A DNA stretch of 9,771 nt from Cyclobacteriaceae bacterium. GTDB taxonomy: Bacteria; Bacteroidota; Bacteroidia; Cytophagales; Cyclobacteriaceae. Below the pieces are notes generated by a model, which made no database searches, had not been told where the DNA came from, and saw only the letters and a list, made by a program, of their open reading frames with translations. Where the stretch lies: assembly GCA_947458795.1 (NCBI GenBank), contig CANHCD010000056.1, forward strand, positions 1-9,771, in the 5' to 3' direction. This document shows, piece after piece, positions 1 through 6,696 of the stretch. The translations under genes and the position numbers were made by a program. Every line of letters begins with the position of its first letter. Position 1 is the stretch's first letter.

Positions 1-63
1 AGATTCTTCTACGCCAAGTTTGTCAACAATGATGGCCTTTACTTTTTGTGCAATTTCAGACAT
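1..63 (-). CDS. acpP: Acyl carrier protein, N-terminal fragment (cut by window edge)
   Basis: The minus strand from 63 reads MSEIAQKVKAIIVDKLGVEES, the typical first helix and loop of a bacterial acyl carrier protein. Only 21 of the usual roughly 78 residues are present. The Asp-Ser-Leu motif whose serine carries 4'-phosphopantetheine lies beyond position 1 and cannot be checked. ACP carries growing acyl chains in the cytoplasm and is the partner of FabH, encoded further right. The gene diverges from the IPExxxVDY-pyk operon across a 151-bp gap. In Bacteroidota acpP is commonly followed by fabF and rnc, so those genes are expected to the left of this window; that is inference. The ATG follows an A/T-rich leader without a clear Shine-Dalgarno sequence. 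Identity is confident despite the short fragment, because the N-terminus is highly conserved. Confidence 0.9.
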   Translation of the reverse strand, partial: MSEIAQKVKAIIVDKLGVEES

Positions 64-93
64 TTTGTGATCAGTTTAGTTAATAACTCTCCG

Positions 94-125
94 CAAAGAA
101 ATATATTTAATGCCTAATTGACAAA
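94..125 (-). promoter_or_regulatory. Probable acpP promoter (Bacteroidota type)
   Basis: Read on the minus strand there is TTTG (125-122), a 20-nt spacer, then TTTCTTTG (101-94), which is one mismatch from the Bacteroidota -7 consensus TAnnTTTG. Transcription would start near 88-90, giving a leader of about 25 nt before the acpP ATG at 63. The spacer length is identical to that of the fabH promoter at 5760-5791. Assigned by motif only. Confidence 0.5.
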
Positions 126-166
126 GAAATGGGGGAAGTAAATTTTGCATCGTGCGAATATGGCCC

Positions 167-192
167 TTGCTACGTTTTAATTTCTATTTTTG
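167..192 (+). promoter_or_regulatory. Possible promoter of the IPExxxVDY-pyk operon
   Basis: TATTTTTG at 185-192 matches the TAnnTTTG consensus exactly and lies 22 bases before the ATG at 215, implying a leader of about 15-18 nt. The nearest upstream TTG (167-169) leaves a 15-nt spacer, shorter than usual, so the -33 part is doubtful. With the acpP promoter it would fill the 64-214 intergenic region, in which I see no other feature. Confidence 0.4.
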
Positions 193-214
193 TCTTTTCC
201 ACTGATGTTGCCAA

Positions 215-643
215 ATGAAGAAGGCCAAGCTCCAAATTGAACCTGCTTTTGACTTTGAGTTGCTTGGAATCGTATCTCCAATACGAGAATATCGGATGGC
301 TTGGCTAGTCAACCAGGAATTGGACCTCAATTTGGTAAAAGCAGATGACTTGGAATTGGAGTTTCTAAATGCGGAGAAGTTAGAAATCGCTCAGTATTTT
401 CTTTCTTTGCCACACGGATTTATTCAACTTTTAAAAAATAAGGCGATTAACTCCACGCAGCAACTCGCATATTTGATACCAGAACTAAAAAACTTGGATT
501 ATTTCCTTTTAGTCCAGGATGAAACAGAAGAATTGGATTTGATTAATTTTGTGAAAAAGCTATCGCAAAATCCATTGGTTCAAAGTATTGTACGAATTGA
601 TATTTCCAAGCTGAAATCAAAAGAAAACCTATTAACTTATTAA
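215..643 (+). CDS. IPExxxVDY-family protein of unknown function
   Basis: This 142-residue protein carries IPELKNLDY at residues 88-96, matching the signature of the IPExxxVDY family with Leu in place of Val. The family is largely restricted to Bacteroidota and has no established function. I see no signal peptide, membrane segment or catalytic motif. The protein is rich in Leu, Glu and Lys, and its N-terminal half has alternating hydrophobic and acidic stretches (around residues 30-60), so a small soluble cytoplasmic protein is likely. The ATG at 215 is the first in frame and sits about 16 nt after a likely transcription start. The stop is 6 bases before the pyk ATG, so the two are almost certainly co-transcribed, and acpP diverges upstream. 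The recurring neighbourhood suggests a link to central carbon or lipid metabolism, but that is inference only. Confidence 0.88.
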   Translation: MKKAKLQIEPAFDFELLGIVSPIREYRMAWLVNQELDLNLVKADDLELEFLNAEKLEIAQYFLSLPHGFIQLLKNKAINSTQQLAYLIPELKNLDYFLLVQDETEELDLINFVKKLSQNPLVQSIVRIDISKLKSKENLLTY

Positions 644-649
644 TACCCT

Positions 650-2080
650 ATGTCCCATTTACCCATTAAAAAGACAAAAATTTTAGCCACAATTGGCCCC
701 GCTTCGAATTCCTATGAAATGATCAAAAGCTTGGCTTTTGCGGGAGCGAATGTTTTTCGTCTTAATTTTTCACATGGCTCCCACGAGGTACACAAGGAAG
801 TTCTTGAGACTATCCGAAAGGTAAATCAAGAGTTGAATTGCCATTTAGGCATTCTTCAGGATCTTCAAGGTCCAAAAATCCGAGTGGGTGAAGTTGAAAA
901 TAACGGAGTTGAAATAAATCCAGGAGATAAAATCACCATTACCTCTGATCCAGTGATTGGCACAGCATCCTTGGTGAGCACCGTCTACAAGAATCTTCCT
1001 CAGGATGTGAAAGAAGGCGAGCACATCTTGATTGATGATGGAAACCTAGAGCTGGTAGTCAATAGCACCAATGGAAAAGATGTGAATTGCACGGTTATCC
1101 ATGGCGGCATATTGAAATCTAGAAAGGGAATCAACCTCCCAAATACCAAAGTTTCTGCCCCTTCGCTGACCGAAAAGGATCTGGAGGATTTAGAGTTTGG
1201 CTTGGCAAATGATGTCGATTGGATTGCTTTGTCTTTTGTGCGTTCCGCTGAGGATATCACGGATTTGCGTGAGCGAATCAAAAAGGCTGGAAAGGATTGT
1301 AAAATCGTTGCCAAAATTGAAAAGCCAGAAGCGCTCGAAAATATTGACGCCATCATAGAAGCTACCGATGCAATCATGGTTGCCCGCGGAGATCTAGGTG
1401 TAGAAGTTCCCATGGAAATTGTACCGCTTTGGCAAAAGAAGATGGTGGAAAAATGCAAGCTGGCCTGCAAGCCAGTAATCATTGCTACACAAATGATGGA
1501 AAGTATGATCCAAAACCCGCGCCCTACACGTGCCGAAACGAACGATGTGGCGAACGCGGTATTGGATGGAGCTGATGCTGTGATGCTTTCTGCAGAAACA
1601 GCCTCTGGAAAATATCCAATTCATGCAGTGAAGGCGATGACCAGCATCATTACCTATTTGGAAGAAAATGCGGAGGTGTACCACAACCTTTATAAAATAC
1701 CAGAGGAGGATCCTACCTTTTTGAGTAATAACCTGATTCTAATGGCAGCTAGACTTTCTAGAAATGTGAATGCAAAAGCCATTGTAGGTCTTACTTCTTC
1801 AGGGTTTACTGGATTCCGATTGGCTTCTCACCGTCCGCACTCCAATATTTTTGTGTTTACGAGAAATAAGAAACTCTTGACCCAATTATCCCTCGTTTGG
1901 GGGGTTCGAGTGTATTACTACGAAGGACAGGCCTCTACTGATGGGGTGTTTGCGGATATTGAGGCCATCTTGAAGCGAGATGGGCATGTACATGCTGGAG
2001 AAGTGATTGTGAATACAGGGAGCATGCCACTAAGCGAAAAAGGAAAAACAAACATGTTGAAATTACATGTGGTAAGTTAA
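650..2080 (+). CDS. pyk: Pyruvate kinase
   Basis: Cytoplasmic enzyme converting phosphoenolpyruvate and ADP to pyruvate and ATP in the last step of glycolysis. The 476 residues match the usual length. Visible motifs are FRLNFSHG (36-43, substrate and nucleotide binding), DLQGPKIR (71-78), a B domain at about 80-165, AKIEKPEA (221-228) with the catalytic Lys222 and metal ligand Glu224, ARGDLG (245-250) with metal ligand Asp248, and ATQMMESM (279-286). The C-terminal effector domain runs to the end. Lys76 in GPKIR replaces the Glu found in K+-dependent enzymes such as rabbit muscle PK, so K+-independent activity is predicted. The gene starts 6 bases after the IPExxxVDY stop and is followed by a strong bidirectional terminator. 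It appears intact, with no frameshift. Confidence 0.98.
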   Translation: MSHLPIKKTKILATIGPASNSYEMIKSLAFAGANVFRLNFSHGSHEVHKEVLETIRKVNQELNCHLGILQDLQGPKIRVGEVENNGVEINPGDKITITSDPVIGTASLVSTVYKNLPQDVKEGEHILIDDGNLELVVNSTNGKDVNCTVIHGGILKSRKGINLPNTKVSAPSLTEKDLEDLEFGLANDVDWIALSFVRSAEDITDLRERIKKAGKDCKIVAKIEKPEALENIDAIIEATDAIMVARGDLGVEVPMEIVPLWQKKMVEKCKLACKPVIIATQMMESMIQNPRPTRAETNDVANAVLDGADAVMLSAETASGKYPIHAVKAMTSIITYLEENAEVYHNLYKIPEEDPTFLSNNLILMAARLSRNVNAKAIVGLTSSGFTGFRLASHRPHSNIFVFTRNKKLLTQLSLVWGVRVYYYEGQASTDGVFADIEAILKRDGHVHAGEVIVNTGSMPLSEKGKTNMLKLHVVS

Positions 2081-2105
2081 TCTCTCTTCGTTTGTTGAGA
2101 TGAAT

Positions 2106-2139
2106 AAAAAAAGGAGAAACATCAGTTTCTCCTTTTTTT
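2106..2139. terminator. Bidirectional intrinsic terminator between pyk and accC
   Basis: A perfect 15-bp inverted repeat: AAAAAAAGGAGAAAC (2106-2120), loop ATCA (2121-2124), GTTTCTCCTTTTTTT (2125-2139). The stem ends in seven A/T pairs, so each strand reads a hairpin followed by a run of T. It lies 25 bases after the pyk stop and 26 bases after the accC stop on the other strand, and therefore serves both convergent operons. Confidence 0.93.
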
Positions 2140-2165
2140 GTGAATGAATTCCAGAATTTGGATTT

Positions 2166-3515
2166 TTATTTCTTGATTACCGAAAAATCGAAAGTTTCAA
2201 GGAACTTGGTTGTGAAGTTGCCTGCCTTAAATTCATCGTTTTCCAACAAGGCGATATGGAATGGAATGGTGGTTTTGATGCCATCAATCACAAACTCTTC
2301 CAAGGCGCGCTTCATCCGAACAATTACTTCTTCTCTTGTTTGACCGCTCACGATCAGCTTGGCGATCATGGAATCGTAATTGGGAGGGATGACATATCCT
2401 GCGTAAACATGCGAATCTACCCGTACACCACGGCCTCCAGGGATATGCAAATTCAAGATTTTTCCTGGGCTTGGTCTGAAACCATTTGCTGGATCCTCCG
2501 CATTGATTCGACACTCCATGGCAAACAGCTTAGGGTAGTAATTTCTACCAGAAATAGTCTCGCCCGCGGCTACTTTTATTTGTTCTTTGATGAGGTCAAA
2601 GTCGGTTACTTCCTCGGTGATGGGATGCTCTACCTGAATTCGGGTATTCATCTCCATAAAATAGAAGTTGCGGTTTTTGTCGACCAAAAACTCAATGGTA
2701 CCTGCTCCTTCATAGCCAATGGCTTCAGCTCCTTTTATGGCAGCTTTGCCCATTGCATCCCGAAGTTCATCCGTGATAAATGGAGAGGGAGTTTCTTCTA
2801 CAAGCTTTTGGTGTCTTCGTTGGATAGAACAATCACGCTCCGAAAGGTGACAGGCTTTGCCTGTTCTATCGCCAACAATTTGAATTTCAATGTGTCGAGG
2901 TTCTTCGACAAACTTTTCCAAATACAGTCCATCGTTGCCAAAAGAAGCGCCAGATTCCATTTTGGCATCATCCCAAGCTTTCTTGAATTCGCTGTCTTCT
3001 CGAACGATGCGCATCCCTTTGCCTCCTCCACCAGCAGTGGCTTTTAGAATCACGGGATAACCCATCTCCTTGGCAATGACTAAACCCTCTTCGATGGAGT
3101 CGAGCAAGCCTTCAGAACCTGGAATAGTTGGAACTCCTGCTGCTCTCATGGTCGCCTTGGCAGTTGCCTTATCTCCCATTTTTGCAATCATGTCTGGGGA
3201 GGCCCCGATAAACTTGATTCCATATTCCTCGCAAACTCTTGAAAATTCTTCATTTTCAGACAGGAAACCATAGCCTGGATGGATGGCGTCCGCATTGGTA
3301 ATTTCTGCAGCAGCAATGATCCGCGTGATATTCAAGTAGGACTCACGGCTTGGCGCAGGTCCAATACAAACTGCTTCATCTGCAAATCGAACGTGAAGGC
3401 TGTCCTTATCCGCTGTAGAATAGACTGCTACAGTTTTGATTCCCATCTCCTTGCAGGTACGAATTACCCGAAGGGCAATTTCGCCTCGGTTGGCAATTAA
3501 TATTTTTTTAAACAC
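2166..3515 (-). CDS. accC: Acetyl-CoA carboxylase, biotin carboxylase subunit
   Basis: ATP-dependent carboxylation of biotin on the AccB carrier, the first half-reaction of malonyl-CoA synthesis. The 449 residues match AccC length. The N-terminal domain starts KKILIANRGEIA (residues 3-14). The ATP-grasp region has the glycine-rich loop GGGGKG (162-167), SERDCSIQRRHQKLVEE (225-241), metal-binding FMEMN (286-290) and TRIQVEHP (291-298), which holds the conserved Arg292 and Glu296. The start codon is GTG at 3515 and lies inside a 12-bp palindrome. The gene follows accB by 24 bases and is last in the fabH-efp-accB-accC operon. Length and absence of a fused biotinyl domain favour the fatty-acid enzyme over a propionyl-CoA or pyruvate carboxylase subunit. 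The carboxyltransferase genes accA and accD are not in the window. Confidence 0.97.
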   Translation of the reverse strand: MFKKILIANRGEIALRVIRTCKEMGIKTVAVYSTADKDSLHVRFADEAVCIGPAPSRESYLNITRIIAAAEITNADAIHPGYGFLSENEEFSRVCEEYGIKFIGASPDMIAKMGDKATAKATMRAAGVPTIPGSEGLLDSIEEGLVIAKEMGYPVILKATAGGGGKGMRIVREDSEFKKAWDDAKMESGASFGNDGLYLEKFVEEPRHIEIQIVGDRTGKACHLSERDCSIQRRHQKLVEETPSPFITDELRDAMGKAAIKGAEAIGYEGAGTIEFLVDKNRNFYFMEMNTRIQVEHPITEEVTDFDLIKEQIKVAAGETISGRNYYPKLFAMECRINAEDPANGFRPSPGKILNLHIPGGRGVRVDSHVYAGYVIPPNYDSMIAKLIVSGQTREEVIVRMKRALEEFVIDGIKTTIPFHIALLENDEFKAGNFTTKFLETFDFSVIKK

Positions 3516-3521
3516 GTGTTT
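3510..3521. repeat. 12-bp perfect palindrome over the accC start codon
   Basis: AAACACGTGTTT is its own reverse complement. The accC start codon GTG, read on the minus strand from 3515, lies at its centre. It could be a protein-binding site, or simply the by-product of an A-rich leader next to GTG-TTT. No function is claimed. Confidence 0.6.
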
Positions 3522-3539
3522 TTTGATTTAGTGCAAAAA

Positions 3540-4004
3540 TCAACCTGCTGGGTCTACAAGGAAAAGAGGCTGGTCGTATTCTACTGGGCTTGCATTGGCC
3601 ACAAGAATTTTGACAATCTTTCCAGAGATTTCTGCCTCAATTTCATTGAATAGCTTCATCGCTTCGATGATGCAGACTGTTTTTCCAGCGCTGATTGATC
3701 CTCCTTCTGTAACAAAAGGAGCCGAATCAGGATTTGCAGTTAGGTAAAAAGTGCCAATCATTGGAGACTTAATTTCTACCAAATTGGAGCTTGGTGCTGG
3801 GCTTGGCGCAGCAGGAGCAGCTGCCGCGGGGGCAGGCGCTGGAACTGCTGCCGGAGCTGCGATGTATTGAGGTGCAGGTGCTGCAGTCGCACCATCTGCG
3901 TATTTTTTTACGGAAAGCTCAAACTCCTCAGTCTTGATTTTTACTTCTGCAAGGCCGGTATTGGAGATATAGTCAATTAAATCTTGAATTTCTTTAGGTT
4001 TCAT
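3540..4004 (-). CDS. accB: Acetyl-CoA carboxylase, biotin carboxyl carrier protein (BCCP)
   Basis: Carries biotin between the carboxylase and the carboxyltransferase. With the start chosen here the protein is 154 residues. An N-terminal domain (about 1-36, beginning MKPKEIQDLIDYI) is followed by an Ala/Pro-rich flexible linker (about 38-73) and a C-terminal biotinyl domain (about 76-154). The biotinylation motif EAMKL places the acceptor at Lys117. The frame stays open upstream to ATGs at 4025 and 4037, which would add 7 or 11 residues (MLHFMEQKKNT). I chose 4004 because homologues typically begin with M-K-x-K-E-I and the added residues look like non-coding A-rich leader. It lies 96 bases after efp and 24 bases before accC, as part of the fabH-efp-accB-accC operon. 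Confidence 0.95.
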   Translation of the reverse strand: MKPKEIQDLIDYISNTGLAEVKIKTEEFELSVKKYADGATAAPAPQYIAAPAAVPAPAPAAAAPAAPSPAPSSNLVEIKSPMIGTFYLTANPDSAPFVTEGGSISAGKTVCIIEAMKLFNEIEAEISGKIVKILVANASPVEYDQPLFLVDPAG

Positions 4005-4100
4005 AGTGTTCTTTTTTTGTTCCATGAAATGGAGCATTTAGGGGTTTAACTATTTCAAAAAGGAATGGTAATTTACTATAAATCGAGAGATTTAAACTAC

Positions 4101-4664
4101 TTATTTAACTCTTTCTGAGTAAGATCCATCTCGGGTATCTACCTTAATCATCGTATCCTGCTCCACAAAAAGTGGCACCATGATTACCGCACCTGTTTCT
4201 ACAGTGGCCTGCTTTAGCGCATTCGTGGCGGTATCTCCTTTGATTCCAGGTTCGGTGTAGGTGATCATCAATTCTACGAAGGGAGGAAGTTCCACAGAAA
4301 GTGGAGTTTCATGCTCGGCATGTACTAGAATGTCCACAAGTTGACCATCTTTCAGCAGGTTGGGGCGTTCAATTAAGCGCTCTTCCAAGGATATTTGCTC
4401 ATAGTTACTCGTATCCATGAAGTTGTATCCAAGATCATCTTTGTAGAGAAACTGATGGCCTCTTTTTTCAACGCGTGCAGTGGTCACTTTTTCCCCAGCG
4501 TTGAAAGTCTTTTCGAGGGTCTTTCCACTTCGTAAACTTTTCAACTTGGTACGGACAAAGGCAGCACCTTTTCCAGGTTTAACATGTTGAAATTCGACAA
4601 TCGTGTAGATGTCGTTGTTCATTTCGAGACAAAGCCCATTTTTAAAATCTGCAGTACTTGCCAT
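4101..4664 (-). CDS. efp: Translation elongation factor P
   Basis: EF-P binds the ribosome between the P and E sites and relieves stalling at consecutive prolines. The 187 residues match the family, with a KOW-like N-terminal domain and two OB-fold domains. The loop VKPGKGAAFVRTKLKSL places Lys32 at the tip, the position that is post-translationally modified in some bacteria. The flanking residues are the standard PGKG. The C-terminal segment has the usual GDTATNALKQATVETGA stretch. The gene lies 21 bases after fabH and is probably co-transcribed with it. I see no epmA or epmB homologue here, so any modification cannot be judged. The ATG at 4664 gives the expected N-terminus (MASTADFKNG). Confidence 0.97.
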   Translation of the reverse strand: MASTADFKNGLCLEMNNDIYTIVEFQHVKPGKGAAFVRTKLKSLRSGKTLEKTFNAGEKVTTARVEKRGHQFLYKDDLGYNFMDTSNYEQISLEERLIERPNLLKDGQLVDILVHAEHETPLSVELPPFVELMITYTEPGIKGDTATNALKQATVETGAVIMVPLFVEQDTMIKVDTRDGSYSERVK

Positions 4665-4685
4665 ATTTCTAGTTAGTCAAATAAA

Positions 4686-5684
4686 TTATTTCGGATCCAA
4701 GGCCCATTTCATGTAGATGGCGCCCCAGGTAAATCCGCCACCAAAGGCAGCAAGAATAAGGTTGTCTCCCTTTTTCAATTGGCTCTCATATTCCCAGAGG
4801 CAAAGAGGTATAGTCGCTGCGGTGGTATTGCCATAGCGCTCAATGTTCATCATTACTTTTTCAGGGCCCACGCCCATTCGATTGGCAGTGGCATCGATGA
4901 TGCGTTTGTTGGCCTGGTGAGGCACTAGCCAAGCGATATCGTCTCCAGTGAGTCCGTTTCTTTCCATTACCTCGGCACTTACATCCGCCATATTGGTTAC
5001 CGCAAATTTGAAAACGCTCGTACCTTCTTGGTAGGCAAAATGCTCTCGATTTGCAACGGTTTCCAAGGTCGCGGGCTTGCGGCTACCTCCAGCCTTCATG
5101 TGTAGGAAGTTTTCTCCAGATCCATCTGCTTTCAAAATAGCATCTACAATTCCTAAGTTTTCAGTAGTAGGCTCCAGAAGGACAGCGCCAGCGCCATCCC
5201 CAAATAGGATGCAGGTAGTACGGTCTTGGTAATCCACAATAGATGACATTTTATCAGCACCAACTACCACTATTTTTTTGTGGGTTCCGGCCTGGATAAA
5301 TTGCGCCCCGAGCTGTAGCGCATACAAAAAGCCTGAACAGGCGGCTCCAATATCGAAGGAAAAGGAATTTTTAGCACCTACTTTATCCGCAATAATATTT
5401 GCAGTGGCAGGGAAGGGCATGTCCGGGGTTACGGTGGCGCAGATGATGAGCTCAACATCCATTGGATCGGTTCCTGTTTTTTCCAGCAAACCTTTGACTG
5501 CTTCAATGCCTAGTACTGAGGTTCCTTGGTTTTCGCCTTTTAGGATTCTTCGCTCTTTGATGCCCGTTCTGGACATGATCCACTCGTCATTGGTATCCAC
5601 TAGCGATTCCAATTCTTTGTTGGTAAGCCGGTATTCAGGAACATATCCGTGAATGCCAGTGACCATTGCTCTTAATTTATCCAT
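4686..5684 (-). CDS. fabH: Beta-ketoacyl-ACP synthase III
   Basis: Condenses an acyl-CoA primer (acetyl-CoA or a branched-chain equivalent) with malonyl-ACP to start fatty acid synthesis. The 332 residues fit the family. The thiolase-fold catalytic triad is visible: Cys116 in DIGAACSGFL (111-120), His256 in VPHQANKR (254-261) and Asn286 in ERYGNTTAA (282-290). The glycine-rich FGGGFTWG (314-321) is near the C-terminus. The first ATG at 5684 is used; an alternative Met at residue 7 would also leave a complete fold. It is first in the fabH-efp-accB-accC operon, behind a promoter at 5760-5791 and a leader of about 70 nt. Primer preference, straight or branched, cannot be read from the sequence with confidence. 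The usual proteobacterial neighbour plsX is absent between rpmF and fabH. Confidence 0.97.
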   Translation of the reverse strand: MDKLRAMVTGIHGYVPEYRLTNKELESLVDTNDEWIMSRTGIKERRILKGENQGTSVLGIEAVKGLLEKTGTDPMDVELIICATVTPDMPFPATANIIADKVGAKNSFSFDIGAACSGFLYALQLGAQFIQAGTHKKIVVVGADKMSSIVDYQDRTTCILFGDGAGAVLLEPTTENLGIVDAILKADGSGENFLHMKAGGSRKPATLETVANREHFAYQEGTSVFKFAVTNMADVSAEVMERNGLTGDDIAWLVPHQANKRIIDATANRMGVGPEKVMMNIERYGNTTAATIPLCLWEYESQLKKGDNLILAAFGGGFTWGAIYMKWALDPK

Positions 5685-5759
5685 CGTATCGGATTCAGTT
5701 CTTTTTACTTTCTATCCAAGTCCTAGAAATAGTCAAGGGGTATTGGAAGATAGTGAGTT

Positions 5760-5791
5760 CAAAAATAACACAATGCCTTCTTAACGCCAAA
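5760..5791 (-). promoter_or_regulatory. fabH-efp-accB-accC operon promoter
   Basis: On the minus strand TTTG (5791-5788) and TATTTTTG (5767-5760) are separated by exactly 20 nt. Both boxes match the Bacteroidota TTTG / TAnnTTTG consensus without a mismatch, the best promoter in this window. Transcription would start near 5753-5755, leaving a leader of about 70 nt before the fabH ATG at 5684. That leader contains a weak 8-bp hairpin with a 2-nt bulge (5707-5733). Confidence 0.7.
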
Positions 5792-5840
5792 GTCTTCTAT
5801 TTTTGAAGAGGTAAGACCCTGTTAATCAGCTTACTTGTGT

Positions 5841-5880
5841 TTTATAAAAATGAAAATTCCACCCCTTTTGGGAGTGGAAT
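5841..5880 (-). terminator. Intrinsic terminator of the yceD-rpmF operon
   Basis: On the minus strand the arm ATTCCACTCC (5880-5871), loop CAAAA (5870-5866) and arm GGGGTGGAAT (5865-5856) form a 10-bp stem with one G-T pair. It is followed by a T-rich tract TTTTCATTTTTAT. It begins 21 bases after the rpmF stop and lies upstream of the fabH promoter, so it separates rpmF from fabH transcription. Confidence 0.88.
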
Positions 5881-5900
5881 CAATAATCGATTGAGGAAAA

Positions 5901-6092
5901 TTAAGCTTTCATCTCTTTTTCGATGATTACTTGTCCCTTGTAGTAGAGTTTGCCATCCAACCAGAATGCTCTGTGAGGAAGGTGCATTTCGCCAGTGGTT
6001 GGACATTTTGCTAATCCAGGAGCCTCCAGCTTGTAATGCGTTCTTCTTTTATCTCTTCTGGTTTTCGAAATTTTGCGTTTAGGATGTGCCAT
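5901..6092 (-). CDS. rpmF: Large-subunit ribosomal protein bL32
   Basis: A 63-residue basic protein starting MAHPKRKISKTRRDKRRTHYK, the standard bL32 N-terminus, with the conserved TTGEMHLPHRA segment at 32-42. Only one cysteine (Cys30) is present, so this is a form without the four-cysteine zinc site seen in some bL32 proteins. It lies 18 bases after the DUF177 gene, the widely conserved yceD-rpmF pairing, and is closed by a strong terminator. The ATG at 6092 is the only reasonable start. Confidence 0.97.
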   Translation of the reverse strand: MAHPKRKISKTRRDKRRTHYKLEAPGLAKCPTTGEMHLPHRAFWLDGKLYYKGQVIIEKEMKA

Positions 6093-6110
6093 TTTATGCG
6101 TGATTTATGG

Positions 6111-6671
6111 TTATTCTTTATTTTTTAATTTTCCAAGTTTCTCCCAACGGGGATCAACAGGTGTAGTTGACTCTTTTTCTTCTGCGGAATCTTCAGTAAA
6201 TGCTTCGTCCAAATACACGAAGCCACCTTCCAATTCATTGTCCTCTTCATCCAATTCATTCCTGTAATCGGGATGAATTTTTTTTAAGGGTAAGGCCAGT
6301 AAAATAAATTCGTAGATGAGTTGCGCAACATTGATGGAAGGGGTGTCCCTTGTAATCATCATGACGCTTTCGTCTATTTCTTTTACTTCTGACCCAAACT
6401 TGTAGATCATCTTTTCAGTGAAATCCAAGGGATGTTCAAATGTCTCTAGACTCCTGTCGCAAACCAACGTTACCTTTCCAACGATGTGAAAAGTGAGTTC
6501 AATCAAGTTTGCCCCTTTGTCTACCTTAACCCATGCGGTTAAGTTTCCTTTTTCCAAAAGTTCGTTTCCCTCCACCTGCTGAAAGAAAGCATCTCCAATA
6601 GGGAAGTCTACTTCGTGTAGTCCTTCCTTATATTTAATGACTTCAATATCAAAGGTTTTCCAAAACTTCAC
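6111..6671 (-). CDS. yceD: DUF177 (YceD-family) protein
   Basis: A 186-residue DUF177 protein. Family members lie upstream of rpmF in many bacteria and have been linked to 23S rRNA metabolism and ribosome assembly; the precise role here is not established. Recognisable segments are VTLVCDRSLETF (67-78, the family C-x-R-C-L region, with the second Cys replaced by Ser74), YEFILLALPLKKIHP (120-134) and the C-terminal DPRWEKLGKL (173-182). An acidic stretch (about 139-168) separates the last two. The start codon is GTG at 6671, preceded by AGGAAG (6681-6676, minus strand) 4 nt upstream, one of the better ribosome-binding sites in the window. There is no in-frame ATG nearby. It has its own promoter at 6697-6728 and runs into rpmF. 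Confidence 0.93.
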   Translation of the reverse strand: MKFWKTFDIEVIKYKEGLHEVDFPIGDAFFQQVEGNELLEKGNLTAWVKVDKGANLIELTFHIVGKVTLVCDRSLETFEHPLDFTEKMIYKFGSEVKEIDESVMMITRDTPSINVAQLIYEFILLALPLKKIHPDYRNELDEEDNELEGGFVYLDEAFTEDSAEEKESTTPVDPRWEKLGKLKNKE

Positions 6672-6696
6672 GTTACTTCCTTTCGAATTAAGTCCG

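Noticed and set aside
1455..1472. CTGGC/GCCAG inverted repeat within pyk
   Set aside because: It encodes conserved residues in the coding frame and is too short to support a regulatory role.
1000..1684. Two minus-strand open frames within pyk
   Set aside because: Both are low-complexity, Ser/Phe- or His-rich translations antisense to conserved pyruvate kinase motifs.
2256..3047. A 263-codon open frame on the plus strand opposite accC
   Set aside because: It lies entirely antisense to a strongly conserved accC, and its translation shows no recognisable family. It is a by-product of codon bias in the real gene.
4005..4100. Possible separate accB promoter and small hairpin (AAATG-GAG-CATTT, 4027-4039)
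   Set aside because: No TAnnTTTG match with acceptable spacing is found in the 96-bp efp-accB gap, and the 5-bp stem is too short to call.
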